Shown here in pieces: positions 1 through 11,369 of a DNA stretch of 64,000 nucleotides. The notes under the pieces are model-generated. The model saw only the letters and a program-made list of their open reading frames with translations. It did no database searches and was not told where the DNA came from. Position 1 is the first letter of the stretch. Every line of letters starts with the position of its first letter. The stretch lies in assembly GCA_936450465.1 (NCBI GenBank), contig OW388298.1, positions 5,998,035 through 6,062,034 of the forward strand. The letters are read 5' to 3'. The DNA comes from Gibbula magus (Eukaryota; Mollusca; Gastropoda; Trochida; Trochidae). A program made the position numbers and the translations under genes.

Positions 1-108
1 CCCGATGTCCAGCATGTCGCTCGTCTCTCAGCTCACCTCCCCGCCTGTAGCCGGAAGTCACGCGTCCGCCCTACAACAGCTCCACCTACAGAGCGCCGCA
101 ATAGCAGG
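1..108 (+). CDS. Possible internal exon, truncated by window edge
   Basis: A GC-rich stretch is open in the frame starting at base 2. It reads as a Ser/Ala/Gln-rich segment containing MSSMSLVSQLTSPP and ends in SAAIAG. A good donor (GTAGGT) follows at 109, and an in-frame TAG lies at 110-112 if it is not spliced. It could be the last coding codons or an internal exon of a gene lying to the left. The protein is not recognised, and two-thirds of the evidence is only composition plus the splice donor. Confidence 0.3.
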
Positions 109-683
109 GTAGGTAACTTGTCTCTGACAGGATAAGGTTGGGGCCATGGGCCATTTTGAACATTGGATGAAAAAATAGCCCATTAAAATATGAAATTTAC
201 TCTTGCTACAAAGAGGAATGGCCCATTTGGAATTTACAAACATAACTTAAGCTCTTAACTTACTGATTGTCAAAATGTCTTTCCCAATCCTTGCTTTTGA
301 GAAACTAAAATTAATAGATTACGGTATCAGTTCTGCATGAGATTATACTATAGCAGTATGAGTTGTCATGGAAACAGTACCTGCTGACGTGCATCCTTGG
401 AAGTGTGTGAAAAATCTCCGTTCTGCTCCATCATGTATCAATCTCATTAAAATCGTATCTTTGATTCATTCCTAAGGCTAGACCTATTTGGGTTGTCACT
501 TCGCAGGTCTGACGGTTTCCATAGAGCTCTGTGTTCCCCAAAAGTTGTTACTTTCCTGTTGAAAATGCATGCTTTCAAATTTCTGAAAGCAGACTCGGGG
601 CTCTACAGGAATCCGTCAGATCTTGGATGAGTGACAACGCCAATTTTTAAAGCTTAACTTAACGAATGAAAGATATTATTTAA
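109..683. other. AT-rich non-coding stretch
   Basis: Either an intron after the exon at 1-108 or intergenic. No coding exon, RNA gene or transposon end is recognised here. Confidence 0.4.
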
Positions 684-1483
684 GGAGAGATGGGACCCAG
701 AAATCGAACTCCCTTACGGTAACATTTTGCGACAACAAAATATTGTAGTGAATAAGTATAAAAAATATATGGATTACGTTGTTTGGGGCATACACTTATC
801 CATACACTAACAGAACGTGCTTAAATTTTCCGTAACGCCTTTTTAACGGTCATTTTACGACATGCCGCATAACATTATCGTCACCTATATTCGCGGTAAA
901 TATGTTACTCTGTGTGTTATTCTAATTACATACATATCTTTAGTTACTGATGAATTTAAATCGCTTGGTATAATCAACTGAAAGTTATTCTTCCGTCATG
1001 CACTCCTAGATTGATAGTATGTTCAATAATGATTACACGGTGGACCGTCAAAGTTACACTTGAAACCATCAAAATTGCCGTGACGTTAGGTTTTTAAGTT
1101 TATGAAGGTAATTTAAAAAATTACGTTAAAGTGATGAAAAACCTCCGGTGACCCCCTATTTTTATTTCTGAATTTTGTTTCTCTTTCCAGTGTCATTAAT
1201 TTTCAAACTTTAAACTTGCTTTGCATCCCCGTATGTAACTGAAAAGTATTTGAAAGGATTCTGAGCTTATTCATTGAAAGCGAGCGCTTCATCTAAATAC
1301 ATAAAAACAGTCAAAAATGGCGTAATTTGCCGACGGGAATATTACTATTAATGCTGATAACTCTTTAAATCGTTCGGTGACCCCCAAATTTTCTTACATT
1401 TTTGGATAAAAGACACAATAAACCTGCTATTTTGAAAAAATAAACAAATTCTAAAATATTTTGTTTCATCGTACCATCTCTCC
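684..1483. mobile_element. Possible TTAA-flanked MITE (piggyBac-like)
   Basis: Inverted ends GGAGAGATGG (684 onward) and its complement (ending 1483) are each bordered by TTAA (680-683 and 1484-1487), the target typical of piggyBac-type elements. Weaker inverted similarity continues inward around a CAAAATATT motif. The interior is AT-rich and non-coding. The short inverted ends leave room for chance. Confidence 0.4.
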
Positions 1484-1707
1484 TTAATGAGATTGCATCC
1501 TGATTTGCATCTCCTTCAGCCAAATGAGACAAAACTGTGAAGATTGTAGATACACTGATGGAGCAGGATCAGGAGGTTTCCTTGTTTAACCTTTACCCCT
1601 TTACTGATTTACTATATGATATGAACCATCGTCAAACCAAACCTTGGAATATTCTCATTATTTCTAAATCCCTCGTCAAATTCCAGCCGTAAGCTGACAA
1701 AATCAGA

Positions 1708-4700
1708 TTGTTTCCTCACTCCAAAATGGTATGGTGTACATTTATGAATACGACAGGAGAAGTGATGAATAAGTTAATCAATCCCAGATCACCTGCGAGG
1801 AAAGTCACAAAACTGTTTATCCACAGAGCCAAACCCGGGACACAGAGTCTGTTAGGAGCCCACTCGAAGCCCAGCCCTGCGAGGAGTCTATCAGCCCAGT
1901 ACCACAAGATGGGGGCCGGGAGGGGCTTGGTTGCCGGGAGGGGGTTGGGGTCGAGAACCACTCACGTCCAGGACTACTATTTCAGGAAGTGGAAGAGATT
2001 GAAGAAACTTATAAAGGACACTGTGTTTGTGAGTATGATTTGGACTATAATTCTGTTTAATGTGGTTAACGGCGCTGTAGTACATTCTGTTTACTGAAAT
2101 AAAGTGATCCCATTAAAAGGTAAATAAGTGTTACTAATAGCTAAATAATATTCCTCAATAAATAAAGAGAGTTCTAAAAAGAATGTACATGGTTAGGTTA
2201 AGCCATGCGAGTCCATTTCCCTTCGAGTGGCCATTTTAATTTGTTTTTTGCCGCTCGAAGGTAGGTCTAGTGATCTGACTGATGAAGCGATACCCAAAGA
2301 CTCAGAATAGAGTTTTAATTATGACTCCAGTGCCTTAAAAGGGACTGTTCAATAAGTTTATATGAAGATTATTACTGCATGGATTATTTTATAGCCTGAG
2401 GTTATTTTCAACCATATGTATCATATGTGATGCTCTGTTGAGAATTAACATCATAAACAAACAAATGAGCAGGATTAAAATTTCATTTCCAACAAAATAC
2501 CCTGAACAACTCTATAGTAGGATTATTGATAGATTGGAGTGCCTTCAATCTGTCATTATAGCAGTGTTCGAAATACTTTAGTCCAGTTGGATTGAAATCA
2601 ACCTTTTTCCGAGGAATAAAAGTTGCAAAATAGTGCACCTACTGGAATATGAACTTATATAGTTCGGAGGTTTCCTCGCAAACCATCTGATAACAGCCTG
2701 TAGGCTCACATGTTCTGCCATTTTTCAGGTAGCCAATCACAGAACGTCCAACAAAAGCTTTCGGTGCAAGAAGCTAGGGGTAGATAACTCCAAAACAGCT
2801 ATCCTTTCATCTGTTCCGATTGCTTTAAAAACGGCGACTGTTGTGATTGGTCAGCTATTTGAGTGGGCTGTGTCTGCGCTAAACTGGTTCGGAACACACG
2901 CCTATACAGGGGGTTCTCAGATCTTGTGGCAAGGAATCTATAGAACCAGTTCGTATCCCGATATGACCTATTTTGCAGATTTAATTCCTCGGAACAGGGT
3001 CGATTTAATCAGACTGACTGTAGTCTCTCCTGGCAATCAGAGCTCAGAGTTTGAACAATCAACCAGACTTTGCTAAGAATTAAACAAGCTCTGCAGTACA
3101 CAACCAGACGGTCTTGTTGGCAACTTTTTACAACTGGTCAAAATTGAAAATAACCAGCCATTGGCAGGCAGGAAGTGATTTCGACCACTGAGTAATAGGG
3201 ACAGACAGTGATCTAATGAGCATCTATTGACGTTCCACTTTTCTCGTCAGATCAACGCGTCGGTGTGTGACGAGGTGATCCGAGTTGAGGAGAAGCTGGC
3301 CCGTTCTAAGGAGGAACGCAGGTGGGTGTCCGTCCGTCAGCGTCCGTCGCCGTCATGTCAGCTTGTTTTACAAGCTTTTGAAACTGTCACAAAATTTAAA
3401 TATGTGTAAAGCATTTGAATATGTTACAAGATTAAATATGTGTTTAAAAAAATAAGATTGGGGCAAGGGGTGGTGTTCAGTGAAAGGATGGTGGTATTTT
3501 GTAATGTTTCAAACACACCCTTTTGTATTATTGTAGCCCCAAAATTAAGCATACTATAGCTTTTATAATCTTGACCTCAGAAGATTAATTGTCTGTTTAA
3601 ATGCGGAGCAGGCAGAACTCTCTCAGTCAAGTTATGAAGACTCCACATGTTGTATATGTATATATATATATATATATAAATGATCTCTGTGTGCCAATAC
3701 TAACCCAGTGACTGCCAGCAAAGTTCAGGTATAACTTCTCAAAATTTTAAGGCATACAAGCCAAAAGGATGGGAAAATTCCTTAGGACTCTCACTTGGAA
3801 CAATACTGACATTCTCATTCGTTTCCATGACAACAGATTCTTGCTGCGGAAGCTGCTCCAGTACCAAGCTCTAACGGAGGCGTCGACGCCGGTCATCAAA
3901 CAGGAAGTAGTCACACCTTCTATCAAGGCAGTCAAGGCTCCAGGAGTCACGGGAACTGTCGTGTCAGAGGTCGTCGCCACGGAGACTACAACTCCAGTCA
4001 GCAGCAAGTCCAAGTCCACGAAGAAGAAAGCTGCTCCCAGCACAACAGACAAGAAGAAAACATCGGGAAATAAGGAGCTGATAGGTGTGGTAATTGGACA
4101 CATGATAAATATGATAGTCCACTTATATAGCGCTAGTCTCATGCATGAACATAATCAAAGCGCAAAGTTTGTTACAACCCTGAAGGAGTTTTTCTGCTGC
4201 TAAGAACCGCTCTTTCAAGCGTAATTATAAGTCTGTTCAGGTACATAATCAGGAGATCCAAAAGTAATTCTCTGATATTTTATATTTCACATATGATGCG
4301 CAAATTGACTCTGTTTCTCAGATTCTCTACAACCGAAGCCCAAGAAGAGCAAGGGTTCGGGTGCTAACCGAAGAATAGCCATCCCCCCCATACCTCTTGA
4401 TCCAACTGGTCGTCCTGTCTTCCCGCTAGTACTCGGAGATCTCACCGTCCACAGCCTCGGGGAGGTAACTCTCTTATTATTATTCATCTGTACCCTGTCA
4501 ATGGCTTTGCTTGATTCAGGACCCGGTGCACTACCCTGTGAATCACTTGATGGGAAATCGGCTTCGTCCTAATGCTCCAGTTTGAAATGACTGGCGAAGG
4601 CGAGGTGTAATAGTGGAAATATAGTAATATTTGGAAATAAATCACTTAACTGTCTAATTGTCAAAAGCAAATTCATTAAAAAATAGTTATTGAATGTCGC

Positions 4701-7353
4701 AATGATAACATTTGTCCGCCATTACACGCCGCCTTTGTCGGTCATTTCCAACCAGCGCATTCGGAGTACACCGGGTAGTGCAAATGAAAGTATGAAACCC
4801 GATAGAATTTCTCTCAAAGGTAATAAATAGTGTGTACTGTGTCCTGGACCCTGGAAAATAATTGTGAAGTTTGTTTTGAGCTTTTGAGCACTTTTGAGAA
4901 CATAATTCTATATTTTGTATCTTCTATACGCAGCTTAACCCGGAGCGGTCATGCTTTCATTGCTCGGAGTCCATCTACCCAGTTGGTTTCTGCAGCACCC
5001 GCGTCTACACAAACATCTCCAACACCGACATCAAGTGTCTCTACACCTGCAAGATATCAGACTCCGGACCAGGTCCTGTGGTAAGCCTCTCTCTTCCTTC
5101 CTGGTCCTTTGGTAAGCCTCTGTCTTCCTTTCCTTCCAGTGGTAAGCCTTTGTCTTCCTTTCTGGTCCTATGTTAAGCCTTTATCTTCGATTTGGTCATG
5201 TGGTAAGCCTTTGTCTTCCTTCCCAGTCCTGTGGTAAGCCTTTGTCTTCCTTCCTGGTCCTGTGGTAAGCCTGTGTCTGCCATCCTTCATAATGTGTATA
5301 TATCTATCTTTATCTCTATCGCTTTCGCTCGTTTTATACAAAATCATTAACTCGTTTAATAAAAATGGTATTAAATAGAAGGTTGTTTATGTATGTCCTC
5401 TATGTATCTTTTAAGTTGACATGAATTAACTAAGGTCCAAATGTTTATGAAAGAGCAGTTGAAATAATCCCCCTTCTAAAGCACATTAACTGGTAACCTT
5501 TGCTCCTGGCATCATATCAAGGCATCGATATTGATGTGGGGCTTGGGTTAGGGCTGCGACTAGGGCTCAGGTTAAGGCTAGGGCTCAGGTTAAGGCTAGG
5601 GCTCAGGTTAAGGCTCAGGTTAAGGGTAGGGCTCGGGCTGGGGTTAGGGTTAGGGAGTTAGGGCTATGATTAAGCCTGGGTTAGAGCTAGGGCTGGGGCG
5701 AGAGCTAAGGCTAGGGCCTAATTAGGGCTGGGGATGGGGCTTTATCAAGTGCCAAGGGTCAACCTTTCACTGGGACTAGAGATGAGCATGGAATATGGCT
5801 AAAGCAAGGGCTTGGACTTGGACAAGGGCTGGGGCTATGGCTGAAGCTAGAGCTGGGGCTGGGGCTGGAGCTGTGGCTAAGGCTGTTTACTTGTGACTGT
5901 TGTAAGTCTTGTTTGACTTCTTTGTCTGTTGTTTCAGTTTGAGATCGCCCCGGACGACAGCCCCGACAAGATCTGGAAGTGCAAGTCACCCTCTGACTGT
6001 CATACCATGCTGCTACGTGCTATCAACCAGGCCAAGTGAGCTTGTGATTGGTTGTTTCTTATAGTAGATTAAATTTTGTCATGAATACAAGTCAACCAAG
6101 TAAGGTGATATTTGACTGGTTATTTCTTGATTTTGTTTTTCATTGGTTGTATTTACAGCCAGCTAACTTGTGATTGGTTACATTTGTATCCTGTCCTGTC
6201 ATGTCTTCAATTAGATCAAGTTAGATGATATTTCATTAGTCTTATCTTGTATTAGTTTACCTAATTGTCTAGAACTGTTGCTCAAACTATTTTCCTAATG
6301 AGCTCCATATTGGCATCAACAGGAATCAGTGAACTAGTTTTCTTTTGGAAGATTCGCCCATACCCGAAACAACTTAACAACTCCCAGAACTGTAGCTTTA
6401 ACTATTTACTTCATAAGTTCATTGTCTGTCGATGCAGAGGCTTGGAGTTGACGCCGACAGGAACAAGTGGACTAGACTTCTTTGGACTGACTCACCCGGT
6501 GGTACAGAACCTGATCCAGTCACTCCCTGGGGCACGGAAATGTTCCGGCTACAAGTGGCACAAGTTCGAGGTTAACAAGGGGGAGGTAATCGAGAACATC
6601 GTCCACTGCCCCAACGATCCCGTCATCAACTACGAGTCACTTAGGAAACTTGTCTCGTCATCGTCAGGTATGCTTCAGTTCGATTAGATAATTTTTAGCC
6701 CGTGACTTATCACATGATTCGTCATTCGGCATCCGCCCATCCGGCCTGCATCCATCTGGCGTCAGACATTTTCGATTTCCAAAACTGCTGTGCTGCTAGG
6801 GAATCAGAAGTTGTACCGCGATATCGTTTACCGCAATTATCCCCTGTCTCCTCATCAGTTTTCTCTGTGTAACATCATCAGACTGTGTGGTAAAAAGAGA
6901 TTGTATGCCAGGAGAGGCAATAGGCTGTAATTTTTATTCCTTGAAACAGGGTATTTTTATGCAGACTGAGGACCACCCAAGGTGGCTAGTTGAAGTCTTC
7001 AATGATGTGATAATATGATTGCCTGATGTTCAAGATAAACTTTCAGTGTCTGGCCAGTTAAATACTCTTGTTGAACTCTCCCTGCCTCACCTTGAAACTG
7101 ACTATTTCCAAGGCAACAAAGTAATGAATGGTAATAAAATATAGTTTAAAGTTAATTACCCCCAAACTTATTGACTTTAATGACATAAAAGTAATTAGAT
7201 TTATTAGTCTGAGTTTGGTGATTAGGGATTAAAATCTCTTTGTTTCCAGGTACCCGAGCCCCGACAGTGACGGCTTCTGCACATCTGGAACCATCGACCA
7301 GCCTGCGATCTCTCCTCACTAGCGGACCGTTCTCTACCTTCTCGCAGAAATAA
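1708..7353 (+). CDS. TBRG1: Transforming growth factor beta regulator 1 homologue (FYRN/FYRC protein), 8 exons
   Basis: Exons: 1708-2028, 3251-3321, 3837-4084, 4322-4464, 4934-5080, 5938-6035, 6438-6667, 7250-7353 (TAA). All have GT/AG borders and the phases close. The N-terminal basic segment (DYYFRKWKRLKKLIKDTVF) joins the coiled-coil-like INASVCDEVIRVEEKLARSK and the FLLRKLLQYQALTEA block. A Lys/Ser/Thr-rich linker follows. FYRN comes next (IPLDPTGRPVFPLVLGDLTV, ending SIYPVGFCSTRVY), then FYRC (CLYTCKISDSGPGPV, then LDFFGLTHPVVQNLIQSLPG and YKWHKFEV). Vertebrate TBRG1 (NIAM) is a nuclear growth-inhibitory protein linked to ARF/p53; the mollusc role is inferred. From 1708 the protein would be 453 residues; a start at the Met at 1909 gives 386, nearer the usual length of about 410, so the start and any 5' exon are unsettled. 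It is followed in tandem by PSMD9. Confidence 0.88.
2560..3045. mobile_element. Imperfect inverted-repeat element in TBRG1 intron 1
   Basis: About 100 bp at 2590-2700 matches the reverse complement of 2930-3045 imperfectly, sharing the motif TTCCGAGGAAT followed by a TGCAAAATAG block. A single related arm occurs near 17,680-17,750 (ACGAGGAATAAAAGTAGCAA). This looks like an old foldback or MITE; the open frame inside (2843-3076) is not convincing as a gene. Confidence 0.4.
3655..3682. repeat. (TA)n microsatellite
   Basis: Alternating TA tract in TBRG1 intron 2. Confidence 0.8.
5068..5285 (+). repeat. Tandem copies of the TBRG1 exon 5 splice donor
   Basis: The exon 5/intron 5 junction (GGTCCTGTG|GTAAGCC) is followed by roughly six further degenerate copies of a unit about 30-36 bp long. 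Most retain TGGTAAGCCT, so most carry a consensus-like GTAAGC donor; one is mutated to GTTAAGCC. Polypyrimidine-rich TCTTCCTTCCT separates the copies. Confidence 0.85.
5290..5400. repeat. Half copy of a palindromic repeat element
   Basis: Contains TCGCTTTCGCTCGTTTTATA and then TCGTTTAATAAAAATGGTAT, closely matching the right half of the complete palindromic copy at 35,385-35,503. Only one arm is present. Confidence 0.6.
5530..5890. repeat. Degenerate GGGCTA/TTAGGG-like repeat in TBRG1 intron 5
   Basis: Runs of 6-12 bp variants such as GGGCTAGGGCTCAGGTTAAG, with a short stretch GGGTTAGGGTTAGGG near 5640-5655. It lies wholly inside the intron, just before the exon 6 acceptor. It resembles telomeric hexamers only locally. 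Confidence 0.75.
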
Positions 7354-7559
7354 CACACGATGCATCCTCCGATGTCACAAGATGTAGAGGAAGCTAGCAC
7401 ATGAACTAGGAGCTGTATTGCTTTTAGGTCAAGAGGTTCGACCTGCATCCCTATTGGATAACAGGTCGTTAATAATAATATTAATGACACTATTGTCCGC
7501 AATACAATGTAAATTGGATATTCAGTTTGTGCATTTTTCATCCGGCAGTACAGCACCAT

Positions 7560-7704
7560 TTAAATGGTTGTTCTATAATGCTGAGTGTTAAGCAAGGAAG
7601 CAACAACCCCCATCTTTCAACTTCTTTTGGTATGATGCGACCTGGAATCAAACCCCGATATTCCGGGCTATGAGCGGGCACTCTACCAACTGAGCTACAT
7701 CCCC
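7560..7704 (-). repeat. tRNA-derived SINE
   Basis: On the minus strand, box A-like TAGCTCAGTTGGTAGAG and box B-like GGTTTGATTCC lie at tRNA spacing, but the acceptor ends do not pair, so this is a SINE head and not a tRNA gene. The body contains TTGCTTCCTTGCTTAACACT, and a body fragment recurs at about 14,380-14,410 on the plus strand (TTGCTTCCTTGCTTGGCATT). It lies just past the TBRG1 stop codon. Confidence 0.7.
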
Positions 7705-7924
7705 AGTATGTGGCTCGTATTCAGGCAACAGAAGTTGCTGTCTACACCGGGTAATCCTTTCTGCACTCTCAGTATAATCAAGTCTCAAGCATGAGCTTGT
7801 GTCACAACAACCTGTGAGGCTTATTTTATATACTGGCATCCTGCCATTGTCAAGGAGAAAACAATATTGAGGAACTTATGTGAGGAACATTGGATTGATT
7901 GTCTCATGTGTTGTTGGAAGTGAC

Positions 7925-8170
7925 ATGAGCAATGTGACACAAACAATGTGACTCAAACAATGTGACACAAACAAAGTGACTCAAACAATGTGACACAAAC
8001 AATGTGACTCAAACAATGTGACACAAACAAAGTGACTCAAACAATGTGACACAAACAATGTGACTCAAACAATGTGACACAAACAATGTGACTCAAACAA
8101 TGTGACACAAACAATGTGACTCAAACAATGTGACACAAACAATGTGACACAAACAAAGTGACTCAAACAA
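7925..8170. repeat. 14-bp minisatellite downstream of TBRG1
   Basis: About 17 copies of AAACAATGTGAC(A/T)C, alternating ACAC and ACTC to give a 28-bp double unit; a few copies carry AAAGTG. Confidence 0.9.
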
Positions 8171-8439
8171 AGCAAAGCATACAAGCAAACAAGTGTTAAG
8201 CACAATTTAAAAAGTTTTCAGTCCGGGCTACCCTTCCACTTGTTTAAGATCGGTTAGTGGAACGATACCCCGGACCATAAGTAACTAATTTACTGACTGT
8301 CAGACGAGCCTTATTTCATGCATTGATTTCAATGATATATTTTTGTCAGAAAAATTTAATTTATTACACTCTCGTTGAAGATACTACTGTTGTGAAACAT
8401 TGAAATGTTATTCAACACTGTTGTGAAACATTGCACGTT

Positions 8440-8746
8440 CAAGCGATCGCAGCCGGACGTCATAATCGGTTCATGACGTCATAATTGCCAAAGTTTGACG
8501 TCACAAACGTTTAGATCTGACGTCACAGTGCTTGCGGCCTGGTGGCGATGGCGGGTGTCCTCCTTTCAAGTCAAGTTTTCTTGCAGTATAGCTTCATTTC
8601 TATCAGCGTGTAATAAATAAAATACTAAACTCAGTCCCGTTTAATAACATATTTATGAAACTCGTGGATGGTATGGTATTTAACTCGCTTTCGCTCGTTA
8701 AATACCAAACCACCACTCGTTTCATAAATATGTTATTAAACGGGAC
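8440..8746. repeat. Palindromic element with CRE-like TGACGTCA flank
   Basis: A strong inverted repeat spans 8634-8746 (GTCCCGTTTAATAACATATT on the left arm and its complement on the right) around TCGCTTTCGCTCG. The preceding 200 bp holds several TGACGTCA-type motifs (TGACGTCATAA, TTGACGTCACAA, CTGACGTCACA). The same architecture recurs near 16.2, 35.2, 41.1, 52.6 and 53.7 kb. Confidence 0.7.
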
Positions 8747-8779
8747 ATCGTTTAGTATTCTCTATGTCTTTTAGGGGTG

Positions 8780-10866
8780 AAAGGTTCACAACTACAGTAG
8801 TTGAACCAGAGTATTTTGCTTTTGTTTTGGTAAACGATACACTTGATTTTCGGTATATACCGAATATATAACTTATGGTAATTAAACAATTATACATTAT
8901 TGACTCAGATGTAGTTATATTTCAGTCGTACAATTTTAAAATTTTCGAAATCTTACACACTTTTTTTCAAGAAAAACATTGGATTTGTTGTGGTTTTAGT
9001 TCATAAATTGAAAGACATTCTTGGTTTTGTACCGAACGAGGGTCCTGTACGGCAATACGTACTGAACTGAAGGCTAAGCGTACCATTTCAGCCCAAATGT
9101 CTATGTGTGACAACTGCCATGTGTTCGAGCTGTATGCAGATTGTCCCCTCCAGTTCAGTGAAGTACGTGGAAACCTTCATTGTTTGTTAACATCTCTTTG
9201 TTGTGATTCATGTTTCTGTTGGGGGGTTCCACATTGTCTGCGTGTTATGTTTTGGTGTTTTTATGTATTGAAAAGTAAAAATAAGTATTGATAAGGTAAT
9301 TTCCTGGAATAAGAGAATTGTTTTTTTTTATTGATGTTTCAGGTTTTGTAATAAATAATTTGATTTGACTTTTCTGTCTGTCCTTTCATTTCTAATCTTA
9401 GATATAATTACATAACCACTATTTTGTTTCTATAAAAATGAGTTGGATATGGACTTTGTTCAGAGATCGGTTCGTTTCCGGAGCAGAGCTCCAAAACACT
9501 TTGTCATGTCTTCCTGAAACTTTGCATGTGTATAACCCTCTAACTGAAGCACTGTCACTCTGTGGTACCGTTTGATATAAATATATCTTATATCTTGTTA
9601 AGCTCCGACGTGAATACATAACAAGTTGTGTGTTGGAGGGAATTTACAAGTGGAATACGTTAGTTAACTAAAATTCTCATTCATCAGGTGGATTATTGAA
9701 ACACCTGGTGGGATATATATAACAAAAGAATAATTTTCTGGATAACAACTTCATTCTTGTGAACATACACAATGTTTCAGAGTATAACCTCGCGGCTAAT
9801 GGCTGCGATACTGCCGAAGTTGTGTTTAAAGGATAGATGAAATGACATATGGTCCAAATCGGATTCATTAAAATGGGATGTCTATTTGACAATTGCTCGA
9901 TTTTAAAGTTCTGAAATCGGTCCATAAATTACTTATATACGGCTTTTTAAAAAAACGCCTAATTTAGCCCCGGCGACCAGAATGAAAGTCTGTGGGGGTG
10001 TGGCCCGTGAAGGAATGACTTCTATGACGTATCTGGAGGAATCAGATTTTCGGCGATAATCATAATTCAACGTAATTTTGCTACATTTTGATTGTTAATT
10101 TCACAAAGAAATCTTCAATAAACCAACTTAAATTTCCCATATATCGAATGTTTAGATATCCAACTATATATCCAAATGGGAATCATAGAAGGTAGAATTA
10201 ATCAATAATAATTAATTTCAAGATTATTATTTATTAACTTTATTATTTTAATGAATTATGATGCATCTTTGTTTCTGTCTGATGAAAGATGGAAGATTTA
10301 ATTATTTTAATCATTTAATTCATTTCTTTCAGTTAACATTTATTTTCAATAATATTCATGATTACATTAATCATTTTAATGAACTCGTATGCATTTTTCC
10401 CACATTTGTTTATTACATAGTAGTACCACGATTTAACTAATGCAAATCCACTTGGTGAAGATATCATAGTACAGTTTTCAGTTTCAGCATATAACATATA
10501 GCATAAAGTAGCATTGAAATTAACACCGTACATTGATATTGGCTACAGATCTAAAGATTAAGACGTTCAGTGTGAACAAACAATTGTGAGGAGGAGGGGC
10601 AAAGATGAAAGTGTGCAAAGGAAAGAGATAGTGAGATAGTGATTAAAATAAAGTGTGAAAGACATATTAAAGAGAGGCCGTTCTATCTGGGTATTTTTGT
10701 GGAAACGAAATTCGAGAGGATGTTCCCATTTACACATACATTTTATTAATATATGATTTTTGCACAATCTAGATGAAACATATTACTGATGGTAGTATTT
10801 GTTACGGTTTTATATCTTAAAATTGCATTTCGTTATTTATCATATTAATCATTTGTGGTTTTTTAC
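8780..10866. other. TBRG1-PSMD9 intergenic stretch
   Basis: AT-rich; no coding exon recognised. It may hold the TBRG1 poly(A) site (an AATAAA at about 9349). A short fragment at 9785-9830 (GCGGCTAATGGCTGCGATAC) is related to repeats at about 13.9 and 27.8 kb. Confidence 0.5.
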
Positions 10867-11218
10867 TTTAAAGGGGCAGTACAGTAGCACGTTTTTTTCG
10901 CGCAAATAAGTCAATGAAATGTATTAGAAAAATATTGTCACCAATAGTATAACACCTTCTCTCTTCGGAAAATCAGGTTAAAAATGATTGTACATAGGTC
11001 AGTAAAGCCATTGGAATCATTTAATTTGAAATAATAAAATGTGTTCACATTAAAATGTTTGTTTTATAAGCAACACCGTTATTACCACTACCGGATAATT
11101 GGTTTGTGTAATAAGATGTTTTACCCACTAAAGTAAAATTAAATGACATAAACTATCATTATAAATGGGAAATTTTAAACAATATATTTTGCAAAAAACG
11201 TGCTACAGCCCCTTTAAA
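10867..11218 (+). mobile_element. AAAGGGGCAG MITE, copy A
   Basis: About 350 bp with inverted ends TTTAAAGGGGCAGTA...GTAGCACG and CGTGCTACAGCCCCTTTAAA. The inner CCATGG, GTGTTCACA and TTGGTTTGTGTAATAAGAT blocks are shared with copies at 19.6, 32.9 (inverted) and 53.5 kb. Non-coding. It ends about 150 bp before the PSMD9 start. Confidence 0.8.
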
Positions 11219-11369
11219 GCTGAATGGTTAAAAAAAATAATAATTGAAAATGCATATATATCAAACGAGTGATCAGGACTGGAATCAACAAATTATCTCA
11301 TCTGAAATGACCATTCCAAATTCGAATCCTGCTCAGGCGCGACTTTTGGAGGTAACCGTAATAAACAAG

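Noticed and set aside
3769..4203. 144-residue single-exon gene
   Set aside because: Only 3837-4084 is coding (TBRG1 exon 3); the ends run into introns.
4287..4487. Minus-strand frame of 66 codons
   Set aside because: Antisense shadow of TBRG1 exon 4, whose sense frame encodes the FYRN motif.
5640..5660. Internal telomere or chromosome end
   Set aside because: Only two or three true TTAGGG units within a degenerate intronic repeat.
7640..7710. tRNA gene
   Set aside because: Box A and B are present but acceptor and anticodon stems do not pair; a related body sequence elsewhere indicates a SINE.
7925..8170. CRISPR-like array
   Set aside because: Contiguous 14-bp units without unique spacers, in an animal genome.
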